NCBI RefSeq assembly: GCF_002237575.1
Contig: NZ_CP022535.1
Location: forward strand, 682,001 to 746,000
Reading direction: 5' to 3'
Length of the DNA: 64,000 nt
Source: Spiroplasma corruscae
GTDB lineage: Bacteria; Bacillota_I; Bacilli_A; Mycoplasmatales; Mycoplasmataceae
Below the pieces are notes generated by a model. That model had not been told where the DNA came from and made no database searches. It saw nothing but the letters and a program-made list of their open reading frames with translations. Positions 11,967 to 25,070 of the stretch are shown here, piece by piece (position 1 is the first letter of the stretch; each line of letters starts with the position of its first letter). The position numbers and the translations under genes were made by a program.

Positions 11967-13407
11967 TTCTTTCACTCTCCATTGTTAAGTTTACTTTATT
12001 ATATATTTTTTCTATTGAATTTTTATCCTTTTTAAGTGCATTTTTTACAATATCAAATAATTCATTTATTAAACCTATTTCTTCATCTGAAATAACTTCT
12101 ACTCCAAAGTTTTTCATATTATCATTCAATTCTTGAATTTTACTTAATAATTTAGTTCTATATGAAAGCGTGTACGGTCCTAAACCGACAGTTGTTAATT
12201 TATTGTTATTTTTATTCTTATTTAACTTTATTACTATGTTTTCTGGTAATGTAATATCATTTTCGTTATATGGATTTATAACATTATTATTAACAAGTTC
12301 TTTATACTTATCCTCAGTTAATACTTTAATAAATTTACCTTCTCATGATAATTGGTCATTTTTATTATCATATTCACCATATATTATTTTATTTCTGCCT
12401 TCTTTTTTTGGCAAAAAATATACTCCATCTTTTTCTTTTAAATCCATAAATCTATATTTTATCAAAGAAGCCACTTTTGTTTTTTTATTAATTCTGAATG
12501 ATGCAAAATATCTATTCTCTAAAAGATCTCTTTCTTTTATTAAATCATTTCTAAAATCCATTAATGGTTGCAACCAATCGTTACCAGAATTAATAAATCC
12601 TTGTAAAGATTTATCTTGAGTAACTACAGGGCAAAGTCAGCAACCTCATCTAGAATTTCCACATCCTTTTTGAAGTTTATCATCTAATGAAGAAGGACAC
12701 TCTTCAACTCCAACTGATGAATCTTCATATAATATAGATAGTTTGTTATTGTTTTTTTTAAAGTATTTTAGGTTTGATTCTCCTAAATATTTTCATATAT
12801 CAAACAAACTAAAGTTTTCAATCGGTGCAAATACATAACTATTATTTGTATTATTTTTTCTTAATAGTGAGTTTTCAATTTTAGTGTTTATTAATTTTAA
12901 ATCTCTACTGTTTGATTCTCCAGTTCTAACTCCTAAAACGGTTAAAACATCCTTATTATTCTGATCTAATTTATTTATATACTCATTCATTGGTTTGATT
13001 TTTAATCTATCGGTACATCATCTAAAACTTTGATTTGGTAGTGGATATCCCCTTCCAATTAAATTAACTCAAAACGACTCATTATAATCAGGTAAAACCT
13101 TATGAACAATAACAGGTAAGTTATTAAGTTTACAGAATGATTTTATAATGTCTAATGATTCATTCAACTGCTTTAATACAATTGGATTTTCAATAAGTGT
13201 ATCAGAACTTACAATATGAAGATCTTTATTATAAAATTTTTTATCTATTTCCAATAATGATTCAAGTATTATTTGAACTAACACACTTGAATCTTTCCCT
13301 CCTGAAAAACCTATCATTCAAGTATAATTACTATTCTTATAGATATTTTTTATATTATTTTTTGTTTCTTTTATTTTTTTAACGTGCAAATCTAGTCTAT
13401 TTTCCAT
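11947..13407 (-). CDS. DndC-like PAPS-reductase-family sulfurtransferase
   Basis: 486 residues from ATG at 13405-13407 (AAGGA five bases upstream) to TAA at 11947. The PP-loop FSGGKDS (34-40) that binds ATP is intact, followed by a PAPS-reductase fold. Cysteines for the iron-sulfur cluster are at SFRWCTDRLK (about 125-134) and GCGNSRWGCWLCPVV (about 246-260), the latter very like DndC of DNA phosphorothioation. DndC with DndA, DndD and DndE puts sulfur on the DNA backbone; none of those partners is visible here. Next come GHKL, Z1 and DUF4420 genes with overlaps, so it is the first gene of that operon. Function in phosphorothioation or a related modification is inferred. Confidence 0.85.
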
Positions 13408-13483
13408 ATACATCCTTACTCATTTTAATAATTATACTATTGTTTTCATTATATTATTTTTAAAATATAATAAGCAATTAATA

Positions 13484-14854
13484 CTAAATAAGGTATTTAT
13501 AAATAATCTTTTGATTTATTTGCTTGGTTTTATCAAAATACAAGTATTCCATATCACAATCTATAAATATACAATTTTGTAATACCGAATTACTAAATAT
13601 CATATTATCTAAGTGAGAGTTATTAAATTTTACATTTTCAAACCTACATTCGCTAAAAACTGTATCGCTTAAATCAACATCATTAAAAGTCACATTTAGA
13701 AATTTACAATTCCAAAACTCTGATTTAGAAACTTCTGAATCATTAAAAACTATATTATTAAAGTAATTTTTTTCATAATTAGTATTTCTTAAATAAGAAT
13801 TATATATGTTTAAACCATCTAATCTACAACTATTGAAATTTGAATAACTAAAATCTGAATTATATATATAACTTTTGAATAGAAATACATCAATTAATTC
13901 TGTATATTTTAACATGCTATTATATATTCAACAGTTTTCAATACTCCCTTTCTTAAATATATTTAATTTATAATTTATTTGATTAAAACTTGAATTAATT
14001 ATACTAAAATCATAAAAATTACAATTATCTTTTAAATCTTTATCGAATTCACAGCTATCAAAACTTGTATTTTTATATATATTTGATAAATACTTCGACT
14101 CTCTAAACTTAGTGTATTTATAAGTAACTCAATAGCAAGTATTACAACTCTCTAAATTTTTTAAAAAAGTTAGTTTATAAAAATCAGAGTTGTTAAACCT
14201 AGAATCTAATAATTGACAAAATTTAAATAATGTATTTTTAAAATTTATATAATGAAAATCTATTGAATCAAACATTATATTCAATAAATAACTATTATAT
14301 ATTTTGCTATGATCAATATAAACATATTCTAAACAAGAGTAGTCCAATTTTACATTATTTATAACACATCTATTAAATAAATTATCCCTTAAAATTGATT
14401 CTGAAAAGTCTGCTCTTATTAATTCTGCTAATTTTACTTTATTACTAATAAAAGTTGTTCTACTTAAATTTGTATTTAATAACATTGCTCTTGAAAAGTC
14501 ACAATTGTTTACAAATGAACTACTATAGTTTGTAAAAGTTAAATCACAATTATTAAAAGATATTAATTCTAAATAATTCCTCATAAACACTGTATATTTT
14601 AGAATCGATGAGTTAAAATCGATATTTAATAAAATAGTATCAATAAAACTTGAATTAATCACAAATGAATTACACAAATTAATTTGTTTAATATTCATAT
14701 TTTTAAGATACGAACTAATTATGTAACTATATTTTAACTTTTCATTTTCAAAAATACCGCCAAATAATTTTAAAAGGCATAGGTTTAATGCATTTTTATA
14801 TTTTATATTGTAAATTACAATACCTTTTTTGTTTTTTATTAATAATTGATTCAT
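13484..14854 (-). CDS. Pentapeptide-repeat protein
   Basis: 456 residues made almost entirely of A(D/N)LXX-like five-residue repeats, for example SSFIDTILLNIDFNSSIL and NSYLLNIMFDSIDFHYINF, with a Phe, Leu or Tyr every fifth position. Such proteins fold as right-handed beta-helices; the Qnr/MfpA class mimics DNA, but most are uncharacterised. There is no signal peptide. Repeats run end to end with one less regular stretch in the middle. It is flanked by DNA-processing genes, so a DNA-mimic or inhibitor role is possible but unproven. The gap of 168 bases to the upstream helicase gene shows no clear terminator. Confidence 0.85.
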
Positions 14855-15022
14855 ATATTATTTCTCTCTAAAGTTTTATATGTTATTAGTTTACATCAAT
14901 GCTTATAAATTAAAATAAGTTTAATTAATAAATTAATTAATAAATGACTATAATTTATTAAGCAATATATTTAATATTACACAATAATTAGATTTGATTA
15001 TATATAATACTACTAATAGAAT

Positions 15023-18000
15023 TTATAATTCCTCCTCATACAATTTAATTTCTGATTTAATGTTAGTAATAAATCTTTTTCTTACAACTTGACTTTTATC
15101 TCATCAATCAGTTGATAATATTCTTATAAACTTTCAACCTCTGTTTTCTAAGTACTTTTGTCTATCATAGTCGTTTTGTTTACTAAATACACTACTATGG
15201 AAAGTTAAACCATCACATTCAACTGCTAAAACATATTGTTTTTTTAAATAATCATATATTGCTAAATCAATTTTATATCCAGATGCTGGAACTTGAGTAT
15301 GAAGTACATAATGATCTTTATCTAATAACTTATTTATTTCATCAAATACTTCAACTTCAAAATCACTATCAAATTGTTGGTTATAATCATCTTTATCTAT
15401 ATTAAATAACTTTGTTTCATTATTTAACATTATTTCTAATTCTTTTTCATATTTTGTTGGTTCTTTTAATAACTCACAATATTTTAAAAAATCCTTAAAA
15501 TCAAGTACCCCTTTTTTATCGGAGTTAATGATTGAAGAATTAATTGATTTAATAACATACATCTTTTCTTTTGCTCTTGAAATTGCAACATTTAACCTTT
15601 TTTCACCATTAACTTGTGCTAAAGGACCAAAATAATTTTTAAATACATTTGTTTTATCATATGAAAATCCAACTGAGAATATTATTATATCCCTTTCATC
15701 TCCTTGGACATTTTCAATACTCTTAACAAATAACTCTTCACCACTTTCTTTTTGATATAGATTAATATATAAGTCTGCATTAACTGCACTTTCTTTTTCT
15801 AATAAATCTAATATAAATGATTGTTGTTCAGAGTTAAATGTAATAATACCGATTGATTTATCTTTAATTTTATCATTGCTTAATATAAATCTAACTAATT
15901 CTAATACAGTATTAGCTTCTTCAATATTAATTCTGTTTTCTCTTATTCCATTTACTTCAATTAACTCTATTGGTCACTTTACATATTTTACTTGTTTACT
16001 AACAATTAATTTATTTTCATAGTATTTTGCATTAGAAAAATCAATTAATTCTTTATTTTTGCTTCTATAGTGATATTGAAGCATTGAAGTCTTAAATCTA
16101 CCTTTAGCAAAATCTAATAAACTCTCAAACTTCATTGCTTCTTTAACTTCATAATTAACTTGGTTAATAATATCTTCTTCTATCTCTAAAGATTCTTCTA
16201 ATATATCACTTTTCATCTTAAAGAAACTTGTTGGAGCGAGTTGCTTATCATCTCCTGATATTACATATTTTTTAGCACGATATAAAATAGGAATACATTT
16301 CTCTGTAAATATTTGACTAGCTTCATCAAATATAGCATAGTCAAAATTACTTCTTTTTAAAGGAAGGATTTTACTATCAGAAATAATTTCAGGAGAACCA
16401 ATTATAACAGGAAAGAATAGTCTTAATAATGGTAAATAATTTTTAAATAGTGTTGATATTCTCATATGAGTTTTTGTATTAGCGATTTTTCTTCCTAAAT
16501 CATTAAATAAAGTTTTATAACTTTTTTCCAGATTATTTACATCATCTTTATAATTACCTAACTTTACTTTTTTTACTATATATGAGAAATAATTATATAT
16601 AATAATTTTCTTATTATTATTAATTTTATCTTTTGACAAATTACTTATTTTGTTGAACCAATCATCAGACATGAATAAAAATAAATCTGCAAATTCATTT
16701 TTAAAACTACTACAATATGAAGCAATTAAAACATTATTAGTCAGATTACTTATTATATTGTTTGAATTAAATATACCTTTAATAAACTTTAACATTGTAA
16801 TTACTTCGTTATTTGAATAAGTTGAAGTGAATTTATTAATAAATGATATAAGTTCTAAATATTGCTCTGATTTAATGAATAATTTATATTTTCTTCTATT
16901 AAATATATTAATTTTTGTTTTATTTTTATGTTTTTTAATAAAGTTATATAATAACTGTGATAACAAATTATTTTTATATATCTCATTTATTAATTCTTCA
17001 TTATATAATTGCACTTCTAATAACTTGTGTAAAAAGTTTAATTCTTCAACTAAGTAATTTTTTTTAATCAATAAATCACTAACATTTATAAATAAGTTTA
17101 AATTATTGTATCTTATTATTTCAACATCTATTTTATTAATGTTACTTAGGTACTTTAAATAAGATAAATACAACTTACCCATTTCACCTTTAAATAATTC
17201 TTTATATTTTTTTACATTATCATAATATTTATCTAATATAATTGATTCTTTATCATTTAAATTACTATTAGTATTGGTATTGTTTAAATAATCAATTACA
17301 TTATTATACATCTTCTTTATTTTTTCAAAAATTATACTTGCTGAGTCGTTGTTATGAAACATTAAAGTAAAGTTATTTAGATTGTGTAATTTATCATAAA
17401 CTACTTTTGATGCTACTTTCTTTTCAGTGACAAATAAAGCTGTTTTATTTTGATTTATTATGTTTGCTAATAGATTTACAATTACTTGTGATTTACCAGT
17501 ACCTGGTGGACCAAATATAAATGTAGAATTTGATAATGATTTAATTACTGCATTTTTTTGAGTAAAATCAAGTGATGATACATTAACAAAATCTGATTCA
17601 TTATAGTCATTATCAAAATCTTCTAATATATCGTTTGTTTCCTTAAATATATCATCTAAAAAGCTAATGTCTTCATTTTCTAAAATGTTATAAGCTGAAA
17701 GTATAGTACTTGATGCTATATCATATATACCAAACGAGCATATATTTAGACAAAAAGCTTGATTAAAGTACTTATTATTATTTTCTTGGAATAATCTTCC
17801 TGCTTCATCTCTTTTATATCCTTTAGTATTTTCAAACTCTAAATTAGAAGTATTTATGAAATTTTGTGGATCAGTTAATCTATATCCAATAATGTCAAAA
17901 TAAGAAACTAATTTTTCTATTATCTGTTCTTTATCATTTAACATTAAATCTCCTAGATCTTTGAACTCTCATTGTTTTTTATTTTTTAATGCTAAAATAT

Positions 18001-18496
18001 TAAATAAAGAATTATTTAATAATAGTTCATCTTCTATTACTACATTATATACAGAACCACCCAAATCATTAATTGCTATTTTTTTTAGTACTAAAGGCGC
18101 TCTAAAATAGTCGCTTTCATTAGTTGATGCGCAACCTTCTACAAAATATAAACCCATATATAAGACATTAATATTTTTTTCATTTGATTGGGTTTTGCTC
18201 TTTTGAATTATTTTTTTAATGTGTTTAGCATAACTCAATGTACCTTTTGAAGTTAAATTATCTTCACTAAGCTCTACATCATAAAAACTTATATAAAATG
18301 AACTATTATTTAGAGCTTCTTTTAGTGTAATTGGAGTTTTATCATTCCTATTTGATCTTAATAAACCTAATTTTTCTAACTGTTTGAAGTCAATTGTTAA
18401 TGCAGATGGTAAAAAACTGTTATAAAATATACCACTGTTTTTATTACTATTTAATAATCTACTTTTAAAATTCTTTAATAATTCATTACTATTCAT
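15023..18496 (-). CDS. DUF4011/SF1 helicase with C-terminal Vsr/MTES_1575-like nuclease domain
   Basis: 1157 residues, ATG at 18494-18496 with AAGGA upstream. The N-terminal region fits DUF4011 (APLVLKKIAI, LYMGLYFVEG). The helicase core has Walker A FGPPGTGKSQVIVN near residue 325, Walker B YAIFDEASQ near 715 and motif III SGDDKQLAPTSFF near 745. The tail, after residue about 1060, reads YKIDLAIYDYLKKQYVLAVE then CDGLTFH and ends with RGWKFIRILSTDWW, which is the REase-type fold often fused to these helicases. Such proteins are common in Firmicutes and Mollicutes and are thought to act in DNA repair or defence. It is a single intact frame only with TGA as Trp. Confidence 0.9.
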
Positions 18497-18599
18497 AAAT
18501 ATCCTTACTCTTAATATGATATTAACAAATATTTTTTACTCTTATATAAAAATTATTATTTATTATATATGCTATATAAAAGCTAAAATTAGCAAAGAA

Positions 18600-18628
18600 A
18601 ACTTATACACATTTATAAGTCTTTTTAA
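18600..18628. terminator. Hairpin after RecD2-like gene
   Basis: ACTTATA and TATAAGT pair around a short loop with T-rich flanks on both strands. It lies just downstream of the stop of the RecD2-like gene on the minus strand; the surrounding 190 bases hold no gene. Confidence 0.5.
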
Positions 18629-18693
18629 ATATGTATAATTTATAAAATATATTAAATGTTAAAGTTAAATAAAATAAGTCAAAAGTTTATAAA

Positions 18694-20952
18694 CTATTTT
18701 TTCAATAATTCTAAAAAATTACCATTACCTTTTTTGTATTCGTTTTTTAATATTTTAAAGAAATCTTCCTTCTTACCTATAATTATAATTTTTTCTTTAG
18801 CTCTGGTAAAACCAGTATAAAGTGATCTTTTTGTAACAAAGTTATCTATTGAATTAATACCAGATAAAATATATATAACTTTATTAAATTCATTTCCTTG
18901 CATTTTATGTAAACTAATTGCAAAGGCACTAGTTAAAAAGAGTTCTTGATCTTTTTCTTTAAAGAATAACTGTTTTGTTTTAGAATACAAGGTATTAATA
19001 TCACCTTGCTCTAAACTTATTACAATTTCATGCGTATATATACTATTATAATAAGGTTTTATTTCTTTAATATATCCGATTTGACCATTAAATAAGTCAA
19101 AATTAGCACCTGTTTTAATACTATATAAATTTTTTGTTATTAATATTTTCTCAAATAAACTATATATAAGGTTATCATTATAATTTTTACAAATTAATGG
19201 TTTTAATTTATTATTTAAGTTTTCGCAAGAGAATATTTTATTTTTTTTAAAAGTATTTAGATTAGATATTACTTGTACTTCTTTAGATTTTAAATCTAAA
19301 AAATTACAATTCTCATGTTCCTCAACTATTTTGTTTAATACTTCTGACTCTTCTAAATCAAAATGAAATTCTATTCCCTCAACTTCTTCATTAATTATTT
19401 TATTAAAGTATTCTTCATCTAATTCATCTTTATTAACTATAATTTTGTTTGCACAAGTAATTATATTATTTGATAGCTTATGTCTTTCATTATCTAGTAA
19501 TGTCACTGTTGGAATAACTTTGCTATCTATTAAGTCTTCAAATACATTACCAATTCCTATTGGTGGTAGTTGATTTTTATCGCCAACTAATATAATTTTT
19601 GTTGTATTTAAATCAATAGCCCTTATTAAAGAGTAAAATAATCATAAATTAATCATTGAACACTCATCAATTATCAGTACGTCTATTTCTAGTTTTGATG
19701 ATTCATTAAATTCGAAATTACTTAAACCTCTTGATTTTAATAATTTATAAATATTCTTTATCATTACCCCACTATTTAACTTGTCAAACTTTTGTTTGAT
19801 GTTATTTGTTGCCATTGCTGATAATGAAGTCAAAGCCACTTTAAACTTTGGCCCTTCTATTTCTAATAAATCAATTATTGACTTGATTAATGTTGTTTTA
19901 CCTGTTCCAGCACCACCATTAATGATTAAAATATTATTTTTTATAAAGGCTTCAAGTGCTTCTTTTTGCTTTAAGTTTAGACTATTTTTATCTGCAATAT
20001 AATTAATATTTAATTCATTAATTAAACCAAGTTTTTTATTCGATTTCAAATAGTCTGAATTATTATTAATATAAATCAATTCCTTAAAAAAATTTGATAA
20101 GTTTAATTCAAATTTATAATATATATTTAAATAAAATTTTTCTTTATCAATAATAATAATATGATTGTTATCAATACAATAAGATAAAACATCTTCTTTA
20201 ATACTTTCATCAATATTATCCATTAGTTTAATAAAACTTTTTCGACTTAAATACGTTATATTTTTTCTAATATTACTTGATAATATATTTAATATTAGAA
20301 ATATTGCATTTAATTCTACTGGTTCAAATTGGTAGCTTATTGATCGAATTATGTCATAAAGATCATTAATAAATTCTTCTTTTTCAAAATATATATTTTC
20401 ATTTTCCAAGAAATTAAATAAATTAACAATCAGTACATCTTTAATAGATTTTATTTTTTTATTTATATTAGATAAATCTTGATTGTTTTTATCCTTAAAT
20501 AGAAATGTTTTAAAAACATTAAAACTTAAACCATTATTAAAAAAGAATTTTGCTACTTTTGTTGTTGTATTATTTACAAGCATAGAATCCTTAATAAATC
20601 AATCAAATATATTAAGATATGTATTAACTTTTTCATACTTTTCTATAACTTGATTTATACTTATTTCATAAAACCCTATATAATATTTCATTTCTTCATA
20701 ATATGACTGAAATAAAGTTAAATCAAATTCCTTTTTAGGAAACACGTTAACAACTTTTATAATATTTTTTTGTGAATATTGATAATTATCAATTTCAATT
20801 ACAACATTATCACCAATCTCAATTTTAGATCTATCGATTAAATCAAAATTATCATTACCAAGAAAAAAATGCAATGTTAATTCCTGAACTTTTAACAATA
20901 TTATTTCCTTTTTGAGTTCTACTAATTCTCCTATGTTATATTTTTTATACAT
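18694..20952 (-). CDS. RecD2-like ATP-dependent exodeoxyribonuclease/helicase
   Basis: 752 residues, ATG at 20950-20952, TAG at 18694. Helicase motifs: NGGAGTGKTT near residue 350, LIIDECSM near 428, and a C-terminal UvrD_C_2 region with SAFAISLHKMQGNEF and YTGFTRAKEKI. This is the layout of RecD/RecD2-type SF1 5'-3' helicases. The N-terminal 120 residues form an OB-like segment as in RecD2. It is probably a housekeeping or repair helicase, though it lies inside the defence-like island. Divergent to it is a plus-strand kinase remnant at 21158. Confidence 0.88.
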
Positions 20953-21157
20953 ATTTTTTACCTTTACATATCTATTATATATTATTGTTAACTGATAAAA
21001 GTATATTTATAACACTTTTATATAGTTTAATATTTTAGTAAATTTTTTTATAATATATTAAAAGTTTGCATATGAAAATAATTATTTATTGTATACTTTA
21101 ATTAATGAATTCTCATTTTATAAAAGCTATTCTAAATTTCTTCAATTGGGGTGTATT

Positions 21158-21655
21158 ATGATTTTTACTAAAGAATTTAAAAATATAGGTCTGTCCAAAA
21201 AAATAATTAAAAGAAAAAATTATTTAGTAAAACAAAAAAATAGTAATTATGAAAATATGTTTAAAATATTAAATATTGCGAAACTTAATAAATTTAGATA
21301 CATACCTAAAATAAAAGAAATAGATAATTATTATTATAGATACAAATATATAAAAGGATTTACATTATCTAAAATACAAACAATTGATATTAAAATTATA
21401 TTATTAGTATTATCTATTATTATTAAACTACAATTATTATACAAAGAAAATGGTAAGGTCATTAATCATAATGATATAAGCCCATTAAATGTAGTATTTA
21501 ACAAAAAAACATAGATCTATTAAAATTATTGATTGAGATAAAGCGGGTTTTGGTAATGAATATCATGACATAGCTTATGTATGTTGATTATGAATTAATT
21601 TTGGTGTGATAATAAAGAAAAAGAAAAAAGGAATTTAAGTAGACCATTTGCAAAT
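21158..21655 (+). pseudogene. Truncated, frameshifted choline kinase/aminoglycoside phosphotransferase-like gene
   Basis: The frame begins MIFTKEFKNIGL and reaches the kinase catalytic loop NHNDISPLNVVF, then breaks at an A7 run near 21503-21510. In the next frame it continues with IKIIDWDKAGFGNEYHDIAY, the DxD-type metal-binding motif of LicA/APH kinases. The coding sequence then stops where a 20-bp inverted repeat typical of the IS ends in this window begins (21630). The C-terminal lobe is therefore missing. It would have phosphorylated choline or a similar small molecule. Confidence 0.6.
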
Positions 21656-21680
21656 ATAATAAATGGTCTACTTAAATTCC
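21630..21680. repeat. Perfect 20-bp hairpin matching the IS end family
   Basis: GGAATTTAAGTAGACCATTT (21630-21649) and its exact complement (21661-21680) are separated by 11 bases. The same AAGTAGACCATTT core with an identical loop occurs at 36550-36583 at the end of an IS copy. It is either a remnant IS end or a terminator it carried, and it truncates the kinase gene. Confidence 0.7.
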
Positions 21681-21744
21681 GTTATTCTTATTTAATTATA
21701 AATAGAATTAATTCAAATTAATATTGTACTTATTTATTACCAAA

Positions 21745-22336
21745 TTAAAATAAAAAATTATATAGTATTAACTTATTCCAAATATTAAATAGCTTCCTTA
21801 AATTTTGAATATTCTCCATCATAATTATAATAATTAGAGTGTTCAAAAATATTCTTTTAAATTTATTTTTATAAATAGATAGTATAGATATTGTTAATGG
21901 ATATAAATTTTTTTCATTTAATGAATTATAATAATAATTTATATTTGCAAATTTAGTATCAATAAAAACATATTTATCACTAGTTTTTTATTTATGTTTT
22001 ACTAATTCAATCCTTAGGTATATTGCAGCAAAGTACATTCTAAAAGTTTCTATTTATACATACAATTTATTCACATACATTATAAAATTAAATGTAAATA
22101 ATTTTTCATTTAACAAATTATAAAAGGACATTTATTCGATAACTCAATTAATTTCTTTATATAAATAACCTCATTTTAGAATACTTTCATAAAACTTATT
22201 ACTCTTATATATTTGTAATTTTTATAATTAATTATATGACTATTTTATTGTAATTATTGAATAAATTATTCAAGAACATTAAAAATTTCAAATATTGTTG
22301 AATCTAAATATCTTAGTTCTTTCATTTTTCATTTCC
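21745..22336 (-). pseudogene. Decayed gene of unknown function
   Basis: On the minus strand a start with GGAAATG upstream gives MKELRYLDSTIFEIFNVLE, then the sense frame continues after shifts as SNKFYESILKWGYLYKEI, FTFNFIMYVNKLYV, FRMYFAAIYLRIEL and DKYVFIDTKFANINYYYN before TAA at 21745. At least three in-frame TAA codons and one frameshift break it. No family recognised. Confidence 0.35.
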
Positions 22337-22841
22337 TATGTTGATATATTATAATATTATCCATAATCTTCTTATTTATGAATAATTTTAACAACGTAAA
22401 TTGATTCAACTTTTTTTGCCATAAATTAATTCATATCATTATTGCGAATGACTCATGTGTTTATTTTCTGTTTTATAATTAGTTTTTTTTAGTGAACTTT
22501 TATATGAAAAACTTAGATTTTATTTTAGACTATTTAATTTTACTCTTCTTAATATATAATTTAAAATTAAAGATTATAAAATGATTTCCACACAATAAAT
22601 TTCTAATTATTATCTAAAAACTCTAAAATATTGATTTAATATATTTAATTTAATACTTATATTAGTTTCTAATAAAAAATTAGAATCATCTTCATTAATA
22701 ACTACTTTACATAAATGTATTGGTTACAACTAAATACATCATTAAAACTACATATTTTAGATTTTAGATAATTTCACTGTATAGTACTAATCTAAGTTAC
22801 TTCATTTAATAAATATTATATATTATAGTTTTAATAATAAA
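22337..22841. other. Gene-free AT-rich stretch
   Basis: No frame longer than a few dozen codons, no convincing hairpin and no recognisable peptide. Probably decayed coding sequence like its neighbour. Confidence 0.4.
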
Positions 22842-25070
22842 TTACACTTCTATGATTTCAATAATTTCTTGATTGATTTCTTCTTCAATAATATTATCAA
22901 TATTTAGTAATTCAAAATTAATTAATGAGGCATGCATTTTTTCTTTTAACACAATTGCACAACCATAATTAATCTCTTGGTCATTTCTACTAAACAAATC
23001 ACTACAAGAAACTCTTAAATAAAATTTATCAGTTTTTCTTGCGTAACCTTTAGGATTAATAAAATCTTTATTAATCAGAACCTTATTGGGGTCATACTTT
23101 TTAAAATGTTTAATTAAATCAACTTCAGTAGCATTTTTACCACTTGTTTTGGAAGTTCCTTTTGATTTAAAAATATCATCTCACCCTCCTTTTATGTTCA
23201 TATTTGTTATTTTAAATTCTAGATTAATTGATGAGTATTCATCGCCTAATTTATATGAAGGAACTACAAAATAAGATAATCCTATCCCATAAGTAAAGTC
23301 TTGTTTTAATTTTTCATTCTCAAAAGTTGGTAATATAATCTCAATAAATTTATCTTCTTTTGGTTTAATTACACCCTCAACAATCAATAATATACTTTCA
23401 GTATTATTATCAAATAAAATATTTGGAATTTTATATTCTGAAATTTCAGACAATAAATTAATAATTGCTTTAACTGATTCTAAACTAAGCTTATATTCAT
23501 TCATCAAATAACAACATTTTCTAGCCGTTAATGGGGCAGAAAAAGATGTGCCATCTTCCCATGTTAAATAACCTTCGCTATCAATTGTATATTGAAAGTT
23601 ATTAGAACTTTCTTCATTATATATATCATTTGAGATTTCATAAGTATTGGGTTTTATAAATCTACCAAAAATTTCTTTTGAACCAGAATAACTAGTTTTT
23701 CTTAAAATACCATTTTTATCTTCAAATAGAGAACCGACAGTTATAGCAGACAATGAATCCGCTCCTGCTGATAATTCCTTTTCATTATTTCCTGCAGAAA
23801 CAATAAATAGAACATTATATTTTTTTTGTAATATGTCAAAATATTGACCTAACAATGAAATACCATTTGAATCGTTTTCAGAATTTATTGATAAATTTCA
23901 AATTTTAATATCTCTTGAATTATTTTTGATAATATTATCAATTTTTTTCATAAAATAAAACATATTAATAGGATCAAGGGGTAATATACCAAATAATTTT
24001 ACTTTAAATACTCCTAAATCATCCTTATATTTAGGATTAATAATGTCATGCCCTATAATTAAAGTAGAAACGGAAGTGCCATGACTGTAATTTTTTTGAA
24101 AATTAAATCCCTTAATGTTTGGAAATGGTTCTTCCACATAATCAACATAGCTTTCTCAACCATTACTAAATGAACCATATGAATCAATAACTCCAATTAC
24201 ACCATTTGTCTTTAATCCTTTATCAATCGAGATGCGTTTATTTATATTATTATAATTATTTGATACTTCTATTTTTAAATCTCTAGAAGCATTTGAAATT
24301 AAAAATGGATACAATTCAACTATTTTGTTTAAAGTGATTTTATCTAAGTTAATAAATTTCTCAAGTACAATTATAGATTCTTCAATTTCGACTTCTTTAA
24401 TTTTTAATTTTTTTAATATATTTTCAAATGAATCTATATCAAAAAAAGTAATTATTTGGCCTTCTGTAAATGCTCTTTGATTTGTTATTTCTAACTTTAA
24501 AATCTTATAAAACTCGTTATAGTAATTAGCAAATTTTTTTAAATTATTTTGTTTGACATATTCATTAATTTTATCATTAATTTTATTTTTATAATTTTTT
24601 TCCTCAGGCATTTTATCCTTTTTATTTTTAGAGCTTATAATAATGTATTGATTTTTATAATAAATTATTTTGTTTATTAATCGTTGTGGTCACAAATCAA
24701 TCAATTCATTTAAATTATTTAGTGTATTTTCAATATCTTCTCTCGAACATGAATATACAATATCAATTTGATCTATTATTTTTTTGTTTTCAAAAATATA
24801 ATATGACCCAATTTGTTTGGGAGATTTATCATTATTCTTAAATATAAGCTCAATCCTATCTGTCTTAGGTAATAATCTACCAAATCTTATTTTTATCGGC
24901 ATTAAGTTAAAATCACTTTCAAAGTAAGTGAATTGATTTAACACATTTTTTATCATAACTTGTAATTCAATTAGTTTATTTAAGCTTAAGTCTCATTTTA
25001 AATAATCAATACCTCCTCCAGCTGGTTTTTTTGATGGTTGATAAGGACTTTTATATCTTATTAGTTTCAT
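22842..25070 (-). CDS. Subtilisin-like (S8) serine protease paired with AAA+ ATPase
   Basis: 742 residues; ATG at 25068-25070 with AAGGAGG upstream. The catalytic triad is visible: Asp in GVIDSYG (about 296), His in YSHGTSVS (about 329) and Ser in DGTSFSAP (about 509), plus the oxyanion Asn in SAGNNE (about 428). There is no signal peptide or lipobox, so it should act in the cytoplasm. The 150 residues before the catalytic domain and the C-terminal 180 residues are not recognised. It overlaps the end of the AAA+ gene by 20 bases. AAA+/subtilisin gene pairs are widespread in bacteria and suspected to act in conflict or protein quality control; the ATPase may unfold or present targets. Confidence 0.88.

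Noticed and set aside
12170-12619. 149-codon plus-strand frame rich in Phe and Leu
   Set aside because: It is antisense to the DndC-like gene, whose motifs are conserved; antisense of AT-rich genes often looks hydrophobic.
18694-20952. RecBCD complex
   Set aside because: No RecB or RecC partner adjoins; the gene matches the single-subunit RecD2 type.
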